DNA of 64,000 nt, taken from UBA11612 sp963976395 (GTDB taxonomy: Bacteria; Pseudomonadota; Alphaproteobacteria; Rhodospirillales; Rhodospirillaceae). The notes beneath the pieces were generated by a model. It saw nothing but the letters and a program-made list of their open reading frames with translations, was not told where the DNA came from and made no database searches. This document shows positions 9,746 through 18,760 of the stretch, one piece after another. Numbering within the stretch: the first letter of the stretch is position 1; the number at the start of each line of letters is the position of its first letter. The position numbers and the translations under genes were made by a program. The stretch spans positions 65,479-129,478 of the forward strand of contig CAXBLG010000003.1 in assembly GCA_963976395.1 (NCBI GenBank), given 5' to 3'.

Positions 9746-9764
9746 CCTATTGTTTCGCAATAGG
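9746..9764. promoter_or_regulatory. candidate MarR operator palindrome
   Basis: The sequence CCTATTG-TTTCG-CAATAGG is a perfect 7-bp inverted repeat with a 5-bp centre. It sits between the divergent marR-MFS operon and the monooxygenase gene. Size and symmetry fit the usual binding site of a MarR dimer. Binding itself is inferred. Confidence 0.6.
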
Positions 9765-9856
9765 AAATATTCTACTGGGGAAGGAAATGCAAGGCTAAGG
9801 TCGGATCAACGCGGTTCCCTTGGGCTGCGCTACACATAACACGGAGGGGAGCCGTA

Positions 9857-11158
9857 ATGAAATTTGGACTGTTTTACGAACTGCAAGTACCTGCACCCTG
9901 GGACGAAAACTCGGAGTTCAAGGTCTACCAGGAGGCCCTGGAACAAATTGAACTGGCCGACAAGCTAGGATTCGACTGTGCGTGGGAGGTCGAGCACCAT
10001 TTTCTCGAGGAATATTCTCACTCCTCCGCCCCTGAGGTTTTTCTCGCAGCCGCATCGCAGCGTACAAAAAACATCCGACTAGGACATGGCGTTATGCTGA
10101 TGTCGCCTAAGTACAACCACCCTGCCCGGTCAGCTGAACGGATCGCGGCCCTTGATCTTGTCTCCAACGGACGCGTTGAGTGGGGAACCGGCGAGTCTGC
10201 AAGCGCTATGGAACTAGGTGGATTTCACGTTTCTCAAGCTGAAAAAACAGCCATGTGGCAGGAAGGCGCCGAACAAGCCGCGAATATGCTGGCGATGACG
10301 CCATACCCCGGCTTCAAGGGTCAGTATTTTGACATGCCATGCCGTAACATCATTCCAAAGCCGAAACAAAAACCGCACCCGCCGATGTGGATGGCGTGCT
10401 CACGTCGCGAGACCATCCACCGCGCGGCGCAAAATGGCCTTGGTGCGCTCGGCTTTGCCTTTGTGGAGCCCGACAAGGCCCAAAAGTGGGTGCAAGACTA
10501 TTACGACATCATGAAGTCCGACGAGTGCGTGCCCCTTTCTCACACTGTAAATCCAAACATCGCCCTTGTAGCGGGGTTATCGATTCACGAGAACGAAGAG
10601 CAGGCAAACTTGCGCGGGCTAGAGGGTTTCAAATTCTTTGGATACTCCCTTGGTTACGTCGGCGCTTACGGCCGGTACCGGCCAGGGCGTTCCGAAGTGT
10701 ACCAGCAGTTCGACGGCGTCAAAGACACGATGAAAAACCAAGGCGCGCGCGGTGGCATCGGCACTCCCGACCAAGTGCGCAAAGTGATGATCGAATACGA
10801 AGATATCGGCGTTGATCAAATTATCTTCGTGCAGCAATGCGGCAAAACCAAGCATGAGGACATCTGCGAGTCCTTGGAGCTTTTTGGAAAGACTCTTATT
10901 CCTGAATTTAAAGAGCGTGATGCCATCCGCCAAAAGAAAAAAGACGCCGAGATGGAGCCGTTCATCGAAGCCGCACTGAAACGTAAAAACCGCATGCCCG
11001 AGATGAAAGACGAAGATATTGAAGTCGTAGAATCCTTCGGCCTCAAGAAAGAAACCAGCGTCGGCGTTGCCGACAGCGCCACTCTTGAGGACCGCGGCGG
11101 CGGCGTCATTATTCCTCAGAAAGAGGCCTATATACCTAAGAAGTCTACAGGGCTTTAG
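9857..11158 (+). CDS. LLM class flavin-dependent monooxygenase
   Basis: A 433-residue bacterial-luciferase-like oxidoreductase that should use reduced flavin and O2. Typical features are MKFGLFYELQ at the N-terminus, AWEVEHHF near residue 43, APEVFLAAASQRTKNIRLGHGVML near 60 and RVEWGTGESAS near 110. It is longer than most members (about 340-380) because of a charged C-terminal tail from about residue 345 rich in Lys and Glu, without a known domain. A strong ribosome site (GGAGGGGAG) precedes the ATG. It starts a co-directional run with an esterase and two SDRs, suggesting breakdown of an organic compound under the divergent MarR regulator. Confidence 0.85.
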   Translation: MKFGLFYELQVPAPWDENSEFKVYQEALEQIELADKLGFDCAWEVEHHFLEEYSHSSAPEVFLAAASQRTKNIRLGHGVMLMSPKYNHPARSAERIAALDLVSNGRVEWGTGESASAMELGGFHVSQAEKTAMWQEGAEQAANMLAMTPYPGFKGQYFDMPCRNIIPKPKQKPHPPMWMACSRRETIHRAAQNGLGALGFAFVEPDKAQKWVQDYYDIMKSDECVPLSHTVNPNIALVAGLSIHENEEQANLRGLEGFKFFGYSLGYVGAYGRYRPGRSEVYQQFDGVKDTMKNQGARGGIGTPDQVRKVMIEYEDIGVDQIIFVQQCGKTKHEDICESLELFGKTLIPEFKERDAIRQKKKDAEMEPFIEAALKRKNRMPEMKDEDIEVVESFGLKKETSVGVADSATLEDRGGGVIIPQKEAYIPKKSTGL

Positions 11159-11196
11159 TTCAACGCCCCAATGATCCGGACAAATGAGACGCGACG

Positions 11197-12153
11197 ATGA
11201 CGCTTGATCCCGATGTTGCACAGTTGCTCGAAACCGTACGGCTCGCGGGACGGCCACCGTTTGAGTCTCTCTCGCCTGCCGAAGCGCGCGAAGCCTACGC
11301 CAAGACACGCACCGCATCCGCACCGCCACCAGCCGATGTAGAGCGGGTAGAAACTCTCCACATCGACGGGCCGCACGGACCTATTCCTATGCGATTTTAC
11401 TGGCCTAAAGACGGCGGGACCGCGTCACTTCCGCTTTTAGTGTATTTTCACGGGGGCGGTTGGCTACTGGGGGATCTCGACTCCCACGACGGCGTTTGCC
11501 GTCATCTTGCGAACGGCGCCACCTGTGCCGTACTCTCAGTGGACTACCGCCTTGCACCCGAGCACAAATTTCCCGCTGCTGTAGATGACGCCTTTGCCGC
11601 GACAACATGGGCGGCACACAACTCTACAAAACTGAACATCGACCCCGATCAGATCGCGGTTGGAGGTGATAGTGCCGGTGGAAACTTAGCTGTTGCTGTT
11701 TGCATGATTGCCCGAGACGACGGCGCACCGAAAATTCGGTTTCAGCTTCTGTTGTATCCCGCCCTCGATTTTTCGTTCGACTCACAGTCTCACCAGAACT
11801 TTGCCGATGGCTATTCACTCACACGCAACAGTTTGATCTGGTTTCGCGATCATTACCTGCGCTCTCCGAACGACGAGACCGACTTTCGCGCATCACCTTT
11901 GCAAGCCAAAAGCTTAGCGGGGTTGCCGCCCGCTTGCGTTCTCACGGCTGAATACGATCCCTTGCGCGATGAGGGCGAGGCCTATGCGGCCAGACTGGCA
12001 CAAGAAGCTCACGTGCCTGTAACCTTCTGGCGAGCCGCTGGACAAATTCACGGGTTTCTTCCTATGGGCAAATTGATTTCCGCGTCAGCACCAACTCTCG
12101 ACGCCCTGGCGCGCACCCTAAAATCGGCTTTCTTCAAAAGGACCAACACATGA
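11197..12153 (+). CDS. alpha/beta hydrolase, HSL (hormone-sensitive lipase) family esterase
   Basis: A 318-residue carboxylesterase. The oxyanion motif HGGGW is near residue 86. The nucleophile elbow GDSAGGNLA is near 155, the acid is in EYDPLRDEGEAYA near 250, and the histidine is in QIHGFLP near 285, so the catalytic triad is complete. There is no signal peptide. It overlaps the next SDR gene by 4 bases (ATGA), a sign of translational coupling, and it follows the monooxygenase by 38 bases. A plausible role is hydrolysing an ester, for example one made by a Baeyer-Villiger-type oxidation, but this is inference. Confidence 0.88.
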   Translation: MTLDPDVAQLLETVRLAGRPPFESLSPAEAREAYAKTRTASAPPPADVERVETLHIDGPHGPIPMRFYWPKDGGTASLPLLVYFHGGGWLLGDLDSHDGVCRHLANGATCAVLSVDYRLAPEHKFPAAVDDAFAATTWAAHNSTKLNIDPDQIAVGGDSAGGNLAVAVCMIARDDGAPKIRFQLLLYPALDFSFDSQSHQNFADGYSLTRNSLIWFRDHYLRSPNDETDFRASPLQAKSLAGLPPACVLTAEYDPLRDEGEAYAARLAQEAHVPVTFWRAAGQIHGFLPMGKLISASAPTLDALARTLKSAFFKRTNT

Positions 12154-12908
12154 ACGGACTTCTTGAAAACAAAGTTTGTCTTCTGACCGGCGCATCGTCG
12201 GGCTTGGGACGCTCCGCCGCCCTGCTCGCGGCAAAGGAGGGCGCTAAACTGGCGCTTGGGGACTGGGACGACGAAGGTGGGCGCGAAACCGTTCGCCTGG
12301 TTGCAGAGTCCGGCGGCGAAGCTGTCTTCTTGAAAACGGACGTGACCAAAAGCGAAGACGTTAAAGCTTTAGTTAGCAAGTCAATTGATGCTTACGGACG
12401 CATTGATTGTGCCGTAAACAATGCCGGGGTTGAAGGCGCGAGGAATAAAACCTCAGACTACGATGAAGCTGAATGGCGTAAGGTTATCGACATCAACCTC
12501 ACCGGCGTCTTCTTGTGCATGAAGTATGAACTTCCGGAAATGGTGAAAGCCGGCGGCGGCGCTATTGTAAACGTCGGCTCAACCGCTTCGATCGGCGGCG
12601 TGGCCACCATGCCCGCCTATGTCGCCTCCAAGCACGCGATTTTGGGCCTGACGCGTACCACCGCGATGGATTACGGCGAACACAACATTCGCGCAAACAT
12701 CATTTTTCCGGGCTCGTTCCGCACGCCCATGAGCGAACGGCTGTTCGGCGTCGATACAATTGAAGACACGGTGAAGCCCTTAACCCCCATGCGCAGACTA
12801 GCAACCGCCGATGAAGTCGCGGAATCTATTATTTGGCTGTGCTCGGATCGTGCGTCCTGGGTGTCCGGCTCCGGCATGTCCGTCGACGGCGCAAAACGAG
12901 CCGGTTAA
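12150..12908 (+). CDS. short-chain dehydrogenase/reductase (SDR)
   Basis: A 252-residue classical SDR. The cofactor loop is TGASSGLGRSAA near residue 13, NNAGVEGA is near 90, the catalytic Ser is in NVGSTASIGG near 142, and YVASKH gives the Tyr-Lys pair near 155. An Asp at the end of strand 2 (GDWDDEGG) suggests NAD(H) rather than NADP(H). Its length is normal. It is coupled to the esterase before it and followed by a second SDR. The substrate is unknown, but the setting suggests an alcohol or ketone intermediate of a catabolic path. Confidence 0.88.
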   Translation: MNGLLENKVCLLTGASSGLGRSAALLAAKEGAKLALGDWDDEGGRETVRLVAESGGEAVFLKTDVTKSEDVKALVSKSIDAYGRIDCAVNNAGVEGARNKTSDYDEAEWRKVIDINLTGVFLCMKYELPEMVKAGGGAIVNVGSTASIGGVATMPAYVASKHAILGLTRTTAMDYGEHNIRANIIFPGSFRTPMSERLFGVDTIEDTVKPLTPMRRLATADEVAESIIWLCSDRASWVSGSGMSVDGAKRAG

Positions 12909-12949
12909 CGAGCGCTGCAAAATCACGCACATTTTGGGAGAACGCTGTC

Positions 12950-13735
12950 ATGACATTTTCACTAGAGAACCGCATTGCCTTGATCACGGGAGGAGCCAGT
13001 GGCATCGGCGAAGCCTGCGCTAGGCTTATGCATGAGCGCGGCGCAAAAGTCGTCATCGCCGACATGAACCTTAGCCAAGCCGAGGCCGTGGCCAAAGACC
13101 TTGGCGGCGTGGCCATTGAGATGAATGTCCGTGAACCGGACTCTATAAATGCGGGTGCCGCGAAAGTCGAAAAGGATGTCGGCCCAACTGACATCCTCGT
13201 CACCAGCGCCGGTGTTACGCAGTTACCCGTTCCTGCCGAAGAGTTGCCCGTGGATGTATGGGATCGTATGCAGGAAGTGGATTTACGCGGCACATGGCTG
13301 TCAGCCGTCGCGTTCAGTGAACCCATGATCAAGCGCGGAAAAGGCAGCATTGTCACGATTGGCTCGATCACGGCATCCAGATCGGTTTCCGTTCATTCCT
13401 ATGCGGCGGCCAAACGAGGCGTCACCAGCATCACCGAAAGCCTAGCCGCGGATTGGGGCCGCTCGGGTGTGAGGGTTAACTGCGTGTCACCAGGCTTTAC
13501 GCTCACGCCCTTGTTGCAGTCTCTTTTCGAACGCAAAGAGCGCGACCCAACCAATATGAAAAACGACACCGCATTGGGACGTCTGGTGGAACCGAAAGAA
13601 ATTGCCCAGGCCGCAGCGTTCCTGGCCTCCGACGAAGCATCGGCGATCACCGGCGTAAACCTGAACGTGGACTGCGGATGGCTTGTGTCCACGTCCTGGC
13701 ACACCTATGGCGGCATTCGACCCGCTCGGAAATAG
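12950..13735 (+). CDS. short-chain dehydrogenase/reductase (SDR)
   Basis: A 261-residue classical SDR, a distant paralogue of the one before it. It shows TGGASGIGEACA, an acidic residue in VIADMNLSQ (NAD preference), TSAGVTQ in place of the usual NNAG, the Ser in TIGSITAS and YAAAKRG with Tyr and Lys. The frame is open upstream to 12833, but the ATG at 12950 has GGGAG 9 bases upstream and begins the family's first strand, so it is the better start. It is the last gene of the monooxygenase-esterase-SDR-SDR run. Confidence 0.87.
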   Translation: MTFSLENRIALITGGASGIGEACARLMHERGAKVVIADMNLSQAEAVAKDLGGVAIEMNVREPDSINAGAAKVEKDVGPTDILVTSAGVTQLPVPAEELPVDVWDRMQEVDLRGTWLSAVAFSEPMIKRGKGSIVTIGSITASRSVSVHSYAAAKRGVTSITESLAADWGRSGVRVNCVSPGFTLTPLLQSLFERKERDPTNMKNDTALGRLVEPKEIAQAAAFLASDEASAITGVNLNVDCGWLVSTSWHTYGGIRPARK

Positions 13736-13798
13736 CCTCCCGCAGAGGCGCGCTGAACGGGCATTGACTCGCGCGGAGTTTTGCCCGACCACCGCCCT

Positions 13799-14860
13799 AT
13801 GGATGCCATTGCCAAACGTACACTGCGAACGCCCGACGATCTTTTGAGCGCAGGCCTAATTTCGCCCGACCAAATTGCGACGCTAACCCAGGTCGCAGAT
13901 CGCTACGCCACGGCTATTTCACCCTCCGTGTTAGACCTCATGGGCAGTGAGGCCAATCCGGCCCCTCTCATCCGGCAGTTTGTACCATCAGCGGAAGAAC
14001 TTCACACTGCGCCTGAAGAACTCAGCGATCCTATCGGCGATCACAATCACAGCCCTGTCAAAGGGATCGTCCATCGCTATCCTGACCGTGCGTTATTGAT
14101 GCCAACTTTAGTCTGTCCTGTGTACTGCCGGTTCTGCTTTCGCCGTGAAGCCGTGGGGCCTGAGGGTGGCGCACTAACGGCCGCACAACTTGACGCAGCC
14201 ATCTCCTATATCCGCAAGACACCGGAAATTTGGGAAGTGATTCTGACCGGCGGCGACCCGCTCATATTGTCTGCACGGCGAATCTCAGAAATTCTAACGG
14301 CCCTCGAGGGCATTCCCCACGTCAAGATCATCCGCATCCATAGCCGGGTTCCGATTGCGACGCCGCACAGCATTGATGCCGCGCTCATCTCCGCGCTGAA
14401 GAATATTTCCAAGCCCGTCTATATCGCCATTCATTGCAATCATGCATCGGAGCTGTCGCCGGATGTTACGGAAGCTTGCGCCCGTCTCTCTGACGCGGGC
14501 ATTCCTCTTCTTTCGCAAACCGTACTTCTCAAAGGCGTCAATGATTCCGTAGAGGCTCTGGAAGCGCTTATGCGCGCGCTCGTCGCTTTGCGAATTAAGC
14601 CGTACTATCTGCACCAGCTTGATTTCGCACCGGGTACAAGCCACTTTCGCGTGCCGTTGGACAAAGGTCAGGCCCTGGTCAAAAGTCTGCGCGGGCGCCT
14701 TTCGGGCCTCGCCCAACCCACATACATGCTCGATATCCCGGGCGGTGCGGGGAAGGTGCCCCTAACGCCCAGCCACATGAGCAAAAACCAGCAAGGCGTC
14801 ACCTCTATCGAAAGCCCAAATGGCACCGTTCGCCCTTACAGCCCGCCCACATCCCATTGA
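13799..14860 (+). CDS. KamA-family radical SAM lysine 2,3-aminomutase (EpmB-like length)
   Basis: A 353-residue radical SAM enzyme. The 4Fe-4S site is C106-PVY-C110-RF-C113. The PLP lysine lies in DIPGGAGKVPL near the C-terminus, and the Asp residues that bind the lysine side chain in lysine 2,3-aminomutase seem present (QLDFAPGTSHFR and LDIPGG). The protein is short like EpmB, which makes beta-lysine for elongation factor P, rather than the longer clostridial KamA. No epmA or efp lies nearby, so either role is possible. A TTG at 13781 is an alternative start, but its GGAG is only 2 bases away. The start is uncertain; the family is not. Confidence 0.82.
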   Translation: MDAIAKRTLRTPDDLLSAGLISPDQIATLTQVADRYATAISPSVLDLMGSEANPAPLIRQFVPSAEELHTAPEELSDPIGDHNHSPVKGIVHRYPDRALLMPTLVCPVYCRFCFRREAVGPEGGALTAAQLDAAISYIRKTPEIWEVILTGGDPLILSARRISEILTALEGIPHVKIIRIHSRVPIATPHSIDAALISALKNISKPVYIAIHCNHASELSPDVTEACARLSDAGIPLLSQTVLLKGVNDSVEALEALMRALVALRIKPYYLHQLDFAPGTSHFRVPLDKGQALVKSLRGRLSGLAQPTYMLDIPGGAGKVPLTPSHMSKNQQGVTSIESPNGTVRPYSPPTSH

Positions 14861-14930
14861 AATAGCGCAAGGATTGCCCACAGCCCCTGGGGCTCTATAC
14901 TGGCAATGAAGAATTGTTGGGGGATTTAGG

Positions 14931-16313
14931 ATGGGCTTGGAAACGGGACTAACGGCCGTCAGTGATTTTCTCTGGGGGCCGGTGACGATGATCTTGATTC
15001 TCGGCACCGGGCTTTATCTGTCCATCGGCCTACGCGGCATATCCATCCTCCGCATCCCCGAAGCCCTGAGATTGATGATCAGTCCCGCCGCCCGGGGCGA
15101 GGCCAAAGGTGACGGTGAAATCTCACCGTTTGCAGCCCTCATGACAGCACTGAGCGCCACAGTCGGCGTCGGCAATATAGCAGGTGTTGCCACCGCGATT
15201 CACTTGGGGGGACCCGGCGCGCTTTTCTGGATGTGGATGACAGCCCTTGTCGGCATGGCGACGAAATACGCCGAAACCATGCTAGCGGTCCATTACCGGG
15301 AAGTTTCACCGCGCGGGCACTTCCTCGGCGGGCCGATGTATTACATCAAGCACGGTTTGGGGCCGAAATGGGCTTGGCTTGGAACCTTATTTGCGATCTT
15401 CGCCGCCACGGCGGCATTTGGCGTTGGCAATATTGTTCAAACCAATTCTATTGCCGATGCCCTTGGCGCGGAATTCAACGTTCCGTTTGGGGTTACGGCA
15501 GGAGTTCTCACCGTTCTCGTCTTCGCGGTCATCATTGGTGGTGTAAAAAGAATCGCGACGATTTCCAGCACGCTTATTCCGCTCATGATCTTACTCTATT
15601 TTGTCGGCGGCATTTTCCTGCTTATCGTCAACGCCACTGAAGTGCCGGCTGCGATTGAATTGATCTTTACCTCGGCTTTCAACGGAACGGCTGCTACCGG
15701 TGGATTTGCAGGCGCTGCAGTTGCCGCTGCCATCAGATTCGGGGTCGCCCGCGGCATTTTCTCCAACGAAGCCGGACTCGGCACAGCCGCAATCGCTCAG
15801 GCCGCCGCCCGCAGCGACGACCCCGTGCGCAACGGCACCATTGGGATGCTTGGCACCTTCATCGATTCACTGGTGGTCAATTCCATGACCGGCATTGCAA
15901 TCATAACCACTGGCGTTTGGATGTCGGGTGAAACCGGCGCGCCTCTCACGGCCATGGCCTACAACGACGCACTACCCGGTTTCGGCGGCGCGATTGTGTC
16001 TATAAGTCTGATCTTCTTCGCCTTCACCACCATATTGGGGTGGAGTTTTTACGGCGAACGCTGCGCCGCCTACCTTTTTGGGGACCGCGCCATTGTTCCC
16101 TACCGATACCTCTGGACCTTCGTTGTACCGGTCGGTGCACTTGCAAAACTGGAAGTGGTCTGGATTTTTGCCGATATCATGAATGCTCTAATGGCGGTTC
16201 CAAACCTCATTGCACTACTATTACTAAGCCCAGTCGTCTTTAAGATGACCCGCGACCGCCTCAGTGGCGGACAGCCCCTGATCACGCCAAAGCCCACCTC
16301 CCCCAAAGAATAG
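14931..16313 (+). CDS. alanine/glycine:cation symporter (AGCS family)
   Basis: A 460-residue sodium or proton symporter of the inner membrane with about 11 membrane segments. AGCS landmarks are GPVTMILILGTGLYLSIGLRG near the start, SPFAALMTALSATVGVGNIAGVATAI near residue 65, GGPMYYI near 140, and GVARGIFSNEAGLGTAAIAQAAA near 270. The domain is full length. A GGGGGA ribosome site precedes the ATG. It follows the KamA gene by 70 bases on the same strand, so it could be co-transcribed. Family members take up alanine, glycine or glutamine. Confidence 0.92.
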   Translation: MGLETGLTAVSDFLWGPVTMILILGTGLYLSIGLRGISILRIPEALRLMISPAARGEAKGDGEISPFAALMTALSATVGVGNIAGVATAIHLGGPGALFWMWMTALVGMATKYAETMLAVHYREVSPRGHFLGGPMYYIKHGLGPKWAWLGTLFAIFAATAAFGVGNIVQTNSIADALGAEFNVPFGVTAGVLTVLVFAVIIGGVKRIATISSTLIPLMILLYFVGGIFLLIVNATEVPAAIELIFTSAFNGTAATGGFAGAAVAAAIRFGVARGIFSNEAGLGTAAIAQAAARSDDPVRNGTIGMLGTFIDSLVVNSMTGIAIITTGVWMSGETGAPLTAMAYNDALPGFGGAIVSISLIFFAFTTILGWSFYGERCAAYLFGDRAIVPYRYLWTFVVPVGALAKLEVVWIFADIMNALMAVPNLIALLLLSPVVFKMTRDRLSGGQPLITPKPTSPKE

Positions 16314-16415
16314 AACGCCCTCGCACCCGCCACTTGTAAGCGAGCGGCCAGAGTGGTGAGATGGCTGCACAACGGCGCGGCAGCGATGTATGCCGCCTAG
16401 AGACAGGAGTGCATA

Positions 16416-17669
16416 ATGGCCCAAGATCGGCATCATCAAATTCTCATTATCGGCGGCGGCGCGGCAGGCATAACGGTTGCAGCTGAATTGCATCGGCAAG
16501 ACTACAGTCATGCACTCGACATCGCGATTATAGAACCCTCGGATGTGCACTATTATCAACCTGCGTTCACGCTGGTTGGCGCAGGCGCCTATTCCCTGAA
16601 AGCTACCCGCCGACAGGAGAAAACCCTTATCCCGACAGATGTCGCTTGGATTAAAGAATCGGCGACAAATATTCAGCCTGAGTCCAATAGCGTGACCCTC
16701 GCGTCGGGACAAACAGTGACCTACGACTACCTTGTTGTATGTCCTGGCCTTCAACTGAATTGGAGCGCCATCCAGGGCCTGAAAGATGCGGTCGGCCGGA
16801 ACGGTGTGTGCAGCAACTATTCACCGGACACGGTGGAATACACCTGGGAGTGCATCAAAGGATTGAAGCCCGGCTCGAAAGCCCTCTTTACGCAGCCGGC
16901 CATGCCCATCAAATGCCCGGGTGCGCCGCAAAAGGCGGCTTATCTCGCTTCCGATTATTTGAAGCGAGGCGGAATTCGCGAGCAGTGCGAAGTGCATTTT
17001 TTTACCCAAACCCCTGGCATCTTCGGCGTTCCATTTTACGCTCGGGAACTGGTCAAGATTGCCGCCGCTCATGGCATTCCCCTGCACTACCAACACAATC
17101 TGGTAGAAATCGATGCTACTGCGAAGAAAGCCATTTTTGAATTGACCGGCGGGGATCAGCAGGGGCAACGAATCAGCTTCGACTACGATATGATTCATGT
17201 CACACCGCCTCAGGGTGCACCGAACTTCTTGAAAGGAAGTCCGGTTGCCAACGAGGCTGGATTTGTTGACGTCCACGCCAACTCGCTTCAACACACGAAA
17301 TACAAAAATGTGTTTAGCCTGGGCGATGCGGCCGCGAGCCCTAACTCAAAAACCGCAGCTGCAGTCCGCAAACAAGCGCCGGTCGTAACGCGAAACATCC
17401 AAAATCTTATTGCGGGCGGCGCGGTGGAAGAAAAATACGATGGATATGCGAGTTGCCCGCTGACCACCGCCTACGGCAAAGTGCTTATGGCCGAGTTTAT
17501 CTATGGCGGAAAGCCGACACCGACTCTGCCCCTAGATCCGGCCAAAGAGCGTCGTGTGAATTGGATTATTAAGAAAACCGGACTGCCGATTTTCTATTGG
17601 GATTACATGCTCAAAGGGCACATCGCCTTCCCGGTACACAACACTAGCTTCGTCGATCCCGGCGCTTGA
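16416..17669 (+). CDS. sqr: sulfide:quinone oxidoreductase, type II (SQOR/HMT2-like)
   Basis: A 417-residue flavoprotein of the disulfide reductase superfamily that oxidises sulfide and reduces quinone at the membrane face. The FAD-binding fold is LIIGGGAAGITVAAEL. The two redox cysteines fit the type II (mitochondrial-like) group: C167 in MPIKCPGAPQK and C347 in GYASCPLTTAYGK. FSLGDAAASPNSKTAAAVRKQAPVV is the second FAD-binding segment, and the C-terminus has an amphipathic membrane-contact region. GGAG lies 8 bases before the ATG. It is followed by a small secreted proline-rich protein. Role: sulfide detoxification or energy gain. Confidence 0.9.
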   Translation: MAQDRHHQILIIGGGAAGITVAAELHRQDYSHALDIAIIEPSDVHYYQPAFTLVGAGAYSLKATRRQEKTLIPTDVAWIKESATNIQPESNSVTLASGQTVTYDYLVVCPGLQLNWSAIQGLKDAVGRNGVCSNYSPDTVEYTWECIKGLKPGSKALFTQPAMPIKCPGAPQKAAYLASDYLKRGGIREQCEVHFFTQTPGIFGVPFYARELVKIAAAHGIPLHYQHNLVEIDATAKKAIFELTGGDQQGQRISFDYDMIHVTPPQGAPNFLKGSPVANEAGFVDVHANSLQHTKYKNVFSLGDAAASPNSKTAAAVRKQAPVVTRNIQNLIAGGAVEEKYDGYASCPLTTAYGKVLMAEFIYGGKPTPTLPLDPAKERRVNWIIKKTGLPIFYWDYMLKGHIAFPVHNTSFVDPGA

Positions 17670-17695
17670 TGGATTCGCCCTAGGAGAAAGTTGCA

Positions 17696-18118
17696 ATGCG
17701 CCTCCGGGTGGCAGCTATGGGTTTATTGTTGTTTATCGAGACAAATGCGGCGCTTGCTGCGGATGACGCGGTGTGCGGCAACATCAGGCTTTCAGCGACC
17801 GAACAATTTCAATGCCGATACCGTCTCGACAATGCTCTTGGTCCGGGGGATGCCCAGCGCACCCGCGAGGAGTATGAATACAAAGCGCGCGCCGCAACCA
17901 ACGCTTTGATTACACCATCCGCACCGTTGAAGCCGCTCCCGGCCCTTCCCGATGCAACGTTAAAGCTTCCCGACACACCGGACACCGTGCCCCGGGAGAG
18001 CGGCGCACTGCGTTTGCCCAAGACACCTTCTTTAGTTCCCGAAAACGGCGGTATGTTACACCTTCCCAATACGCCCTCAGGCGCACCGGTCACACCAAAG
18101 TCCCGAGATGCTCAATAG
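17696..18118 (+). CDS. secreted proline-rich repeat protein, unknown
   Basis: A 140-residue protein of unknown function. It has a short signal peptide (MRLRVAAMGLLLFIETNAALA, cleaved before DDAV), a region with two cysteines (DDAVCGNIRLSATEQFQC), and a C-terminal half made of about three 16-residue repeats of the form LxLPxTPxxVPxxxGx (LKLPDTPDTVPRESGA, LRLPKTPSLVPENGGM, LHLPNTPSGAPVTP). AGGAG lies 9 bases before the ATG. It sits 26 bases after sqr on the same strand, so it is probably in the same transcript. The repeats look unstructured and could span the periplasm or bind a partner; no family is recognised. Confidence 0.7.
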   Translation: MRLRVAAMGLLLFIETNAALAADDAVCGNIRLSATEQFQCRYRLDNALGPGDAQRTREEYEYKARAATNALITPSAPLKPLPALPDATLKLPDTPDTVPRESGALRLPKTPSLVPENGGMLHLPNTPSGAPVTPKSRDAQ

Positions 18119-18133
18119 AGCTTGGTAAAATTT

Positions 18134-18619
18134 TCACGAATTCAAAATCCAAATCGCCGTATTTAGCGCAAGGGCAAAAGCCACCCACAAGCCATAAGGC
18201 ACGAAGAGAAACGCAGCCAGTTTGTCTACAGGACGAAACAACCAACCCGTTGCAATAATCGCGACAAAGAACACGACCATTTCAACCAACGCCCATCCCA
18301 CGAGCTGCAAACCGAAGAATACACCCGACCATGTCAAATTAAGGGCGAGTTGGAATCCGTAAGCAGCAAAAGCGAGCGATGCACCGCTAAACCCAACCTT
18401 GCGCCACACCCTCCAACCCGCAACCGCCATCAGCACAAAGAGAGTCGTCCAAACCGGAGCGAAAAGCCAGTCAGGCGGATTAAAGGGGGGTTTAATGAGC
18501 GTTTGATACCAAGTGCCAACGCTGGATGCCGTAATAGCGCCGCCGATACCAGACACAACAAAACTCAGCGCCAGGAAGGCAGCCAAGCCAGCAATATTTT
18601 TGGTTTGTGACGCAACCAT
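18134..18619 (-). CDS. tspO: TspO/MBR family protein (tryptophan-rich sensory protein)
   Basis: A 161-residue integral membrane protein with five membrane helices, the size and layout of TspO. Signatures are TWYQTLIKPPFNPPDWLFAPVWTTL at residues 35-60, GFQLALNLTWSGVFFG near 95 and WVAFALALNTAIWILN at the end. Family members bind porphyrins and affect tetrapyrrole traffic or oxygen responses. The frame is open further upstream, but the ATG at 18619 gives the normal family length and starts just before TM1. It is convergent with the proline-rich gene and divergent from the TPR lipoprotein. Confidence 0.9.
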   Translation of the reverse strand: MVASQTKNIAGLAAFLALSFVVSGIGGAITASSVGTWYQTLIKPPFNPPDWLFAPVWTTLFVLMAVAGWRVWRKVGFSGASLAFAAYGFQLALNLTWSGVFFGLQLVGWALVEMVVFFVAIIATGWLFRPVDKLAAFLFVPYGLWVAFALALNTAIWILNS

Positions 18620-18760
18620 ACATAATTGTAAGGGGGTCTGTAATAAAGGGCTAGGGGTGGCGTTACACGGCAAAGGCATGGTAGAGCGCCAAGGCAAATA
18701 ATTGCGGCAATATTGATCAGATGCGTCCCGGCTGCCGCAGTACCGGGAAAAGGACGGGCG

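Noticed and set aside
16224..16754. Minus-strand open frame across the sqr start
   Set aside because: Overlaps two well-supported plus-strand genes and has no family features.
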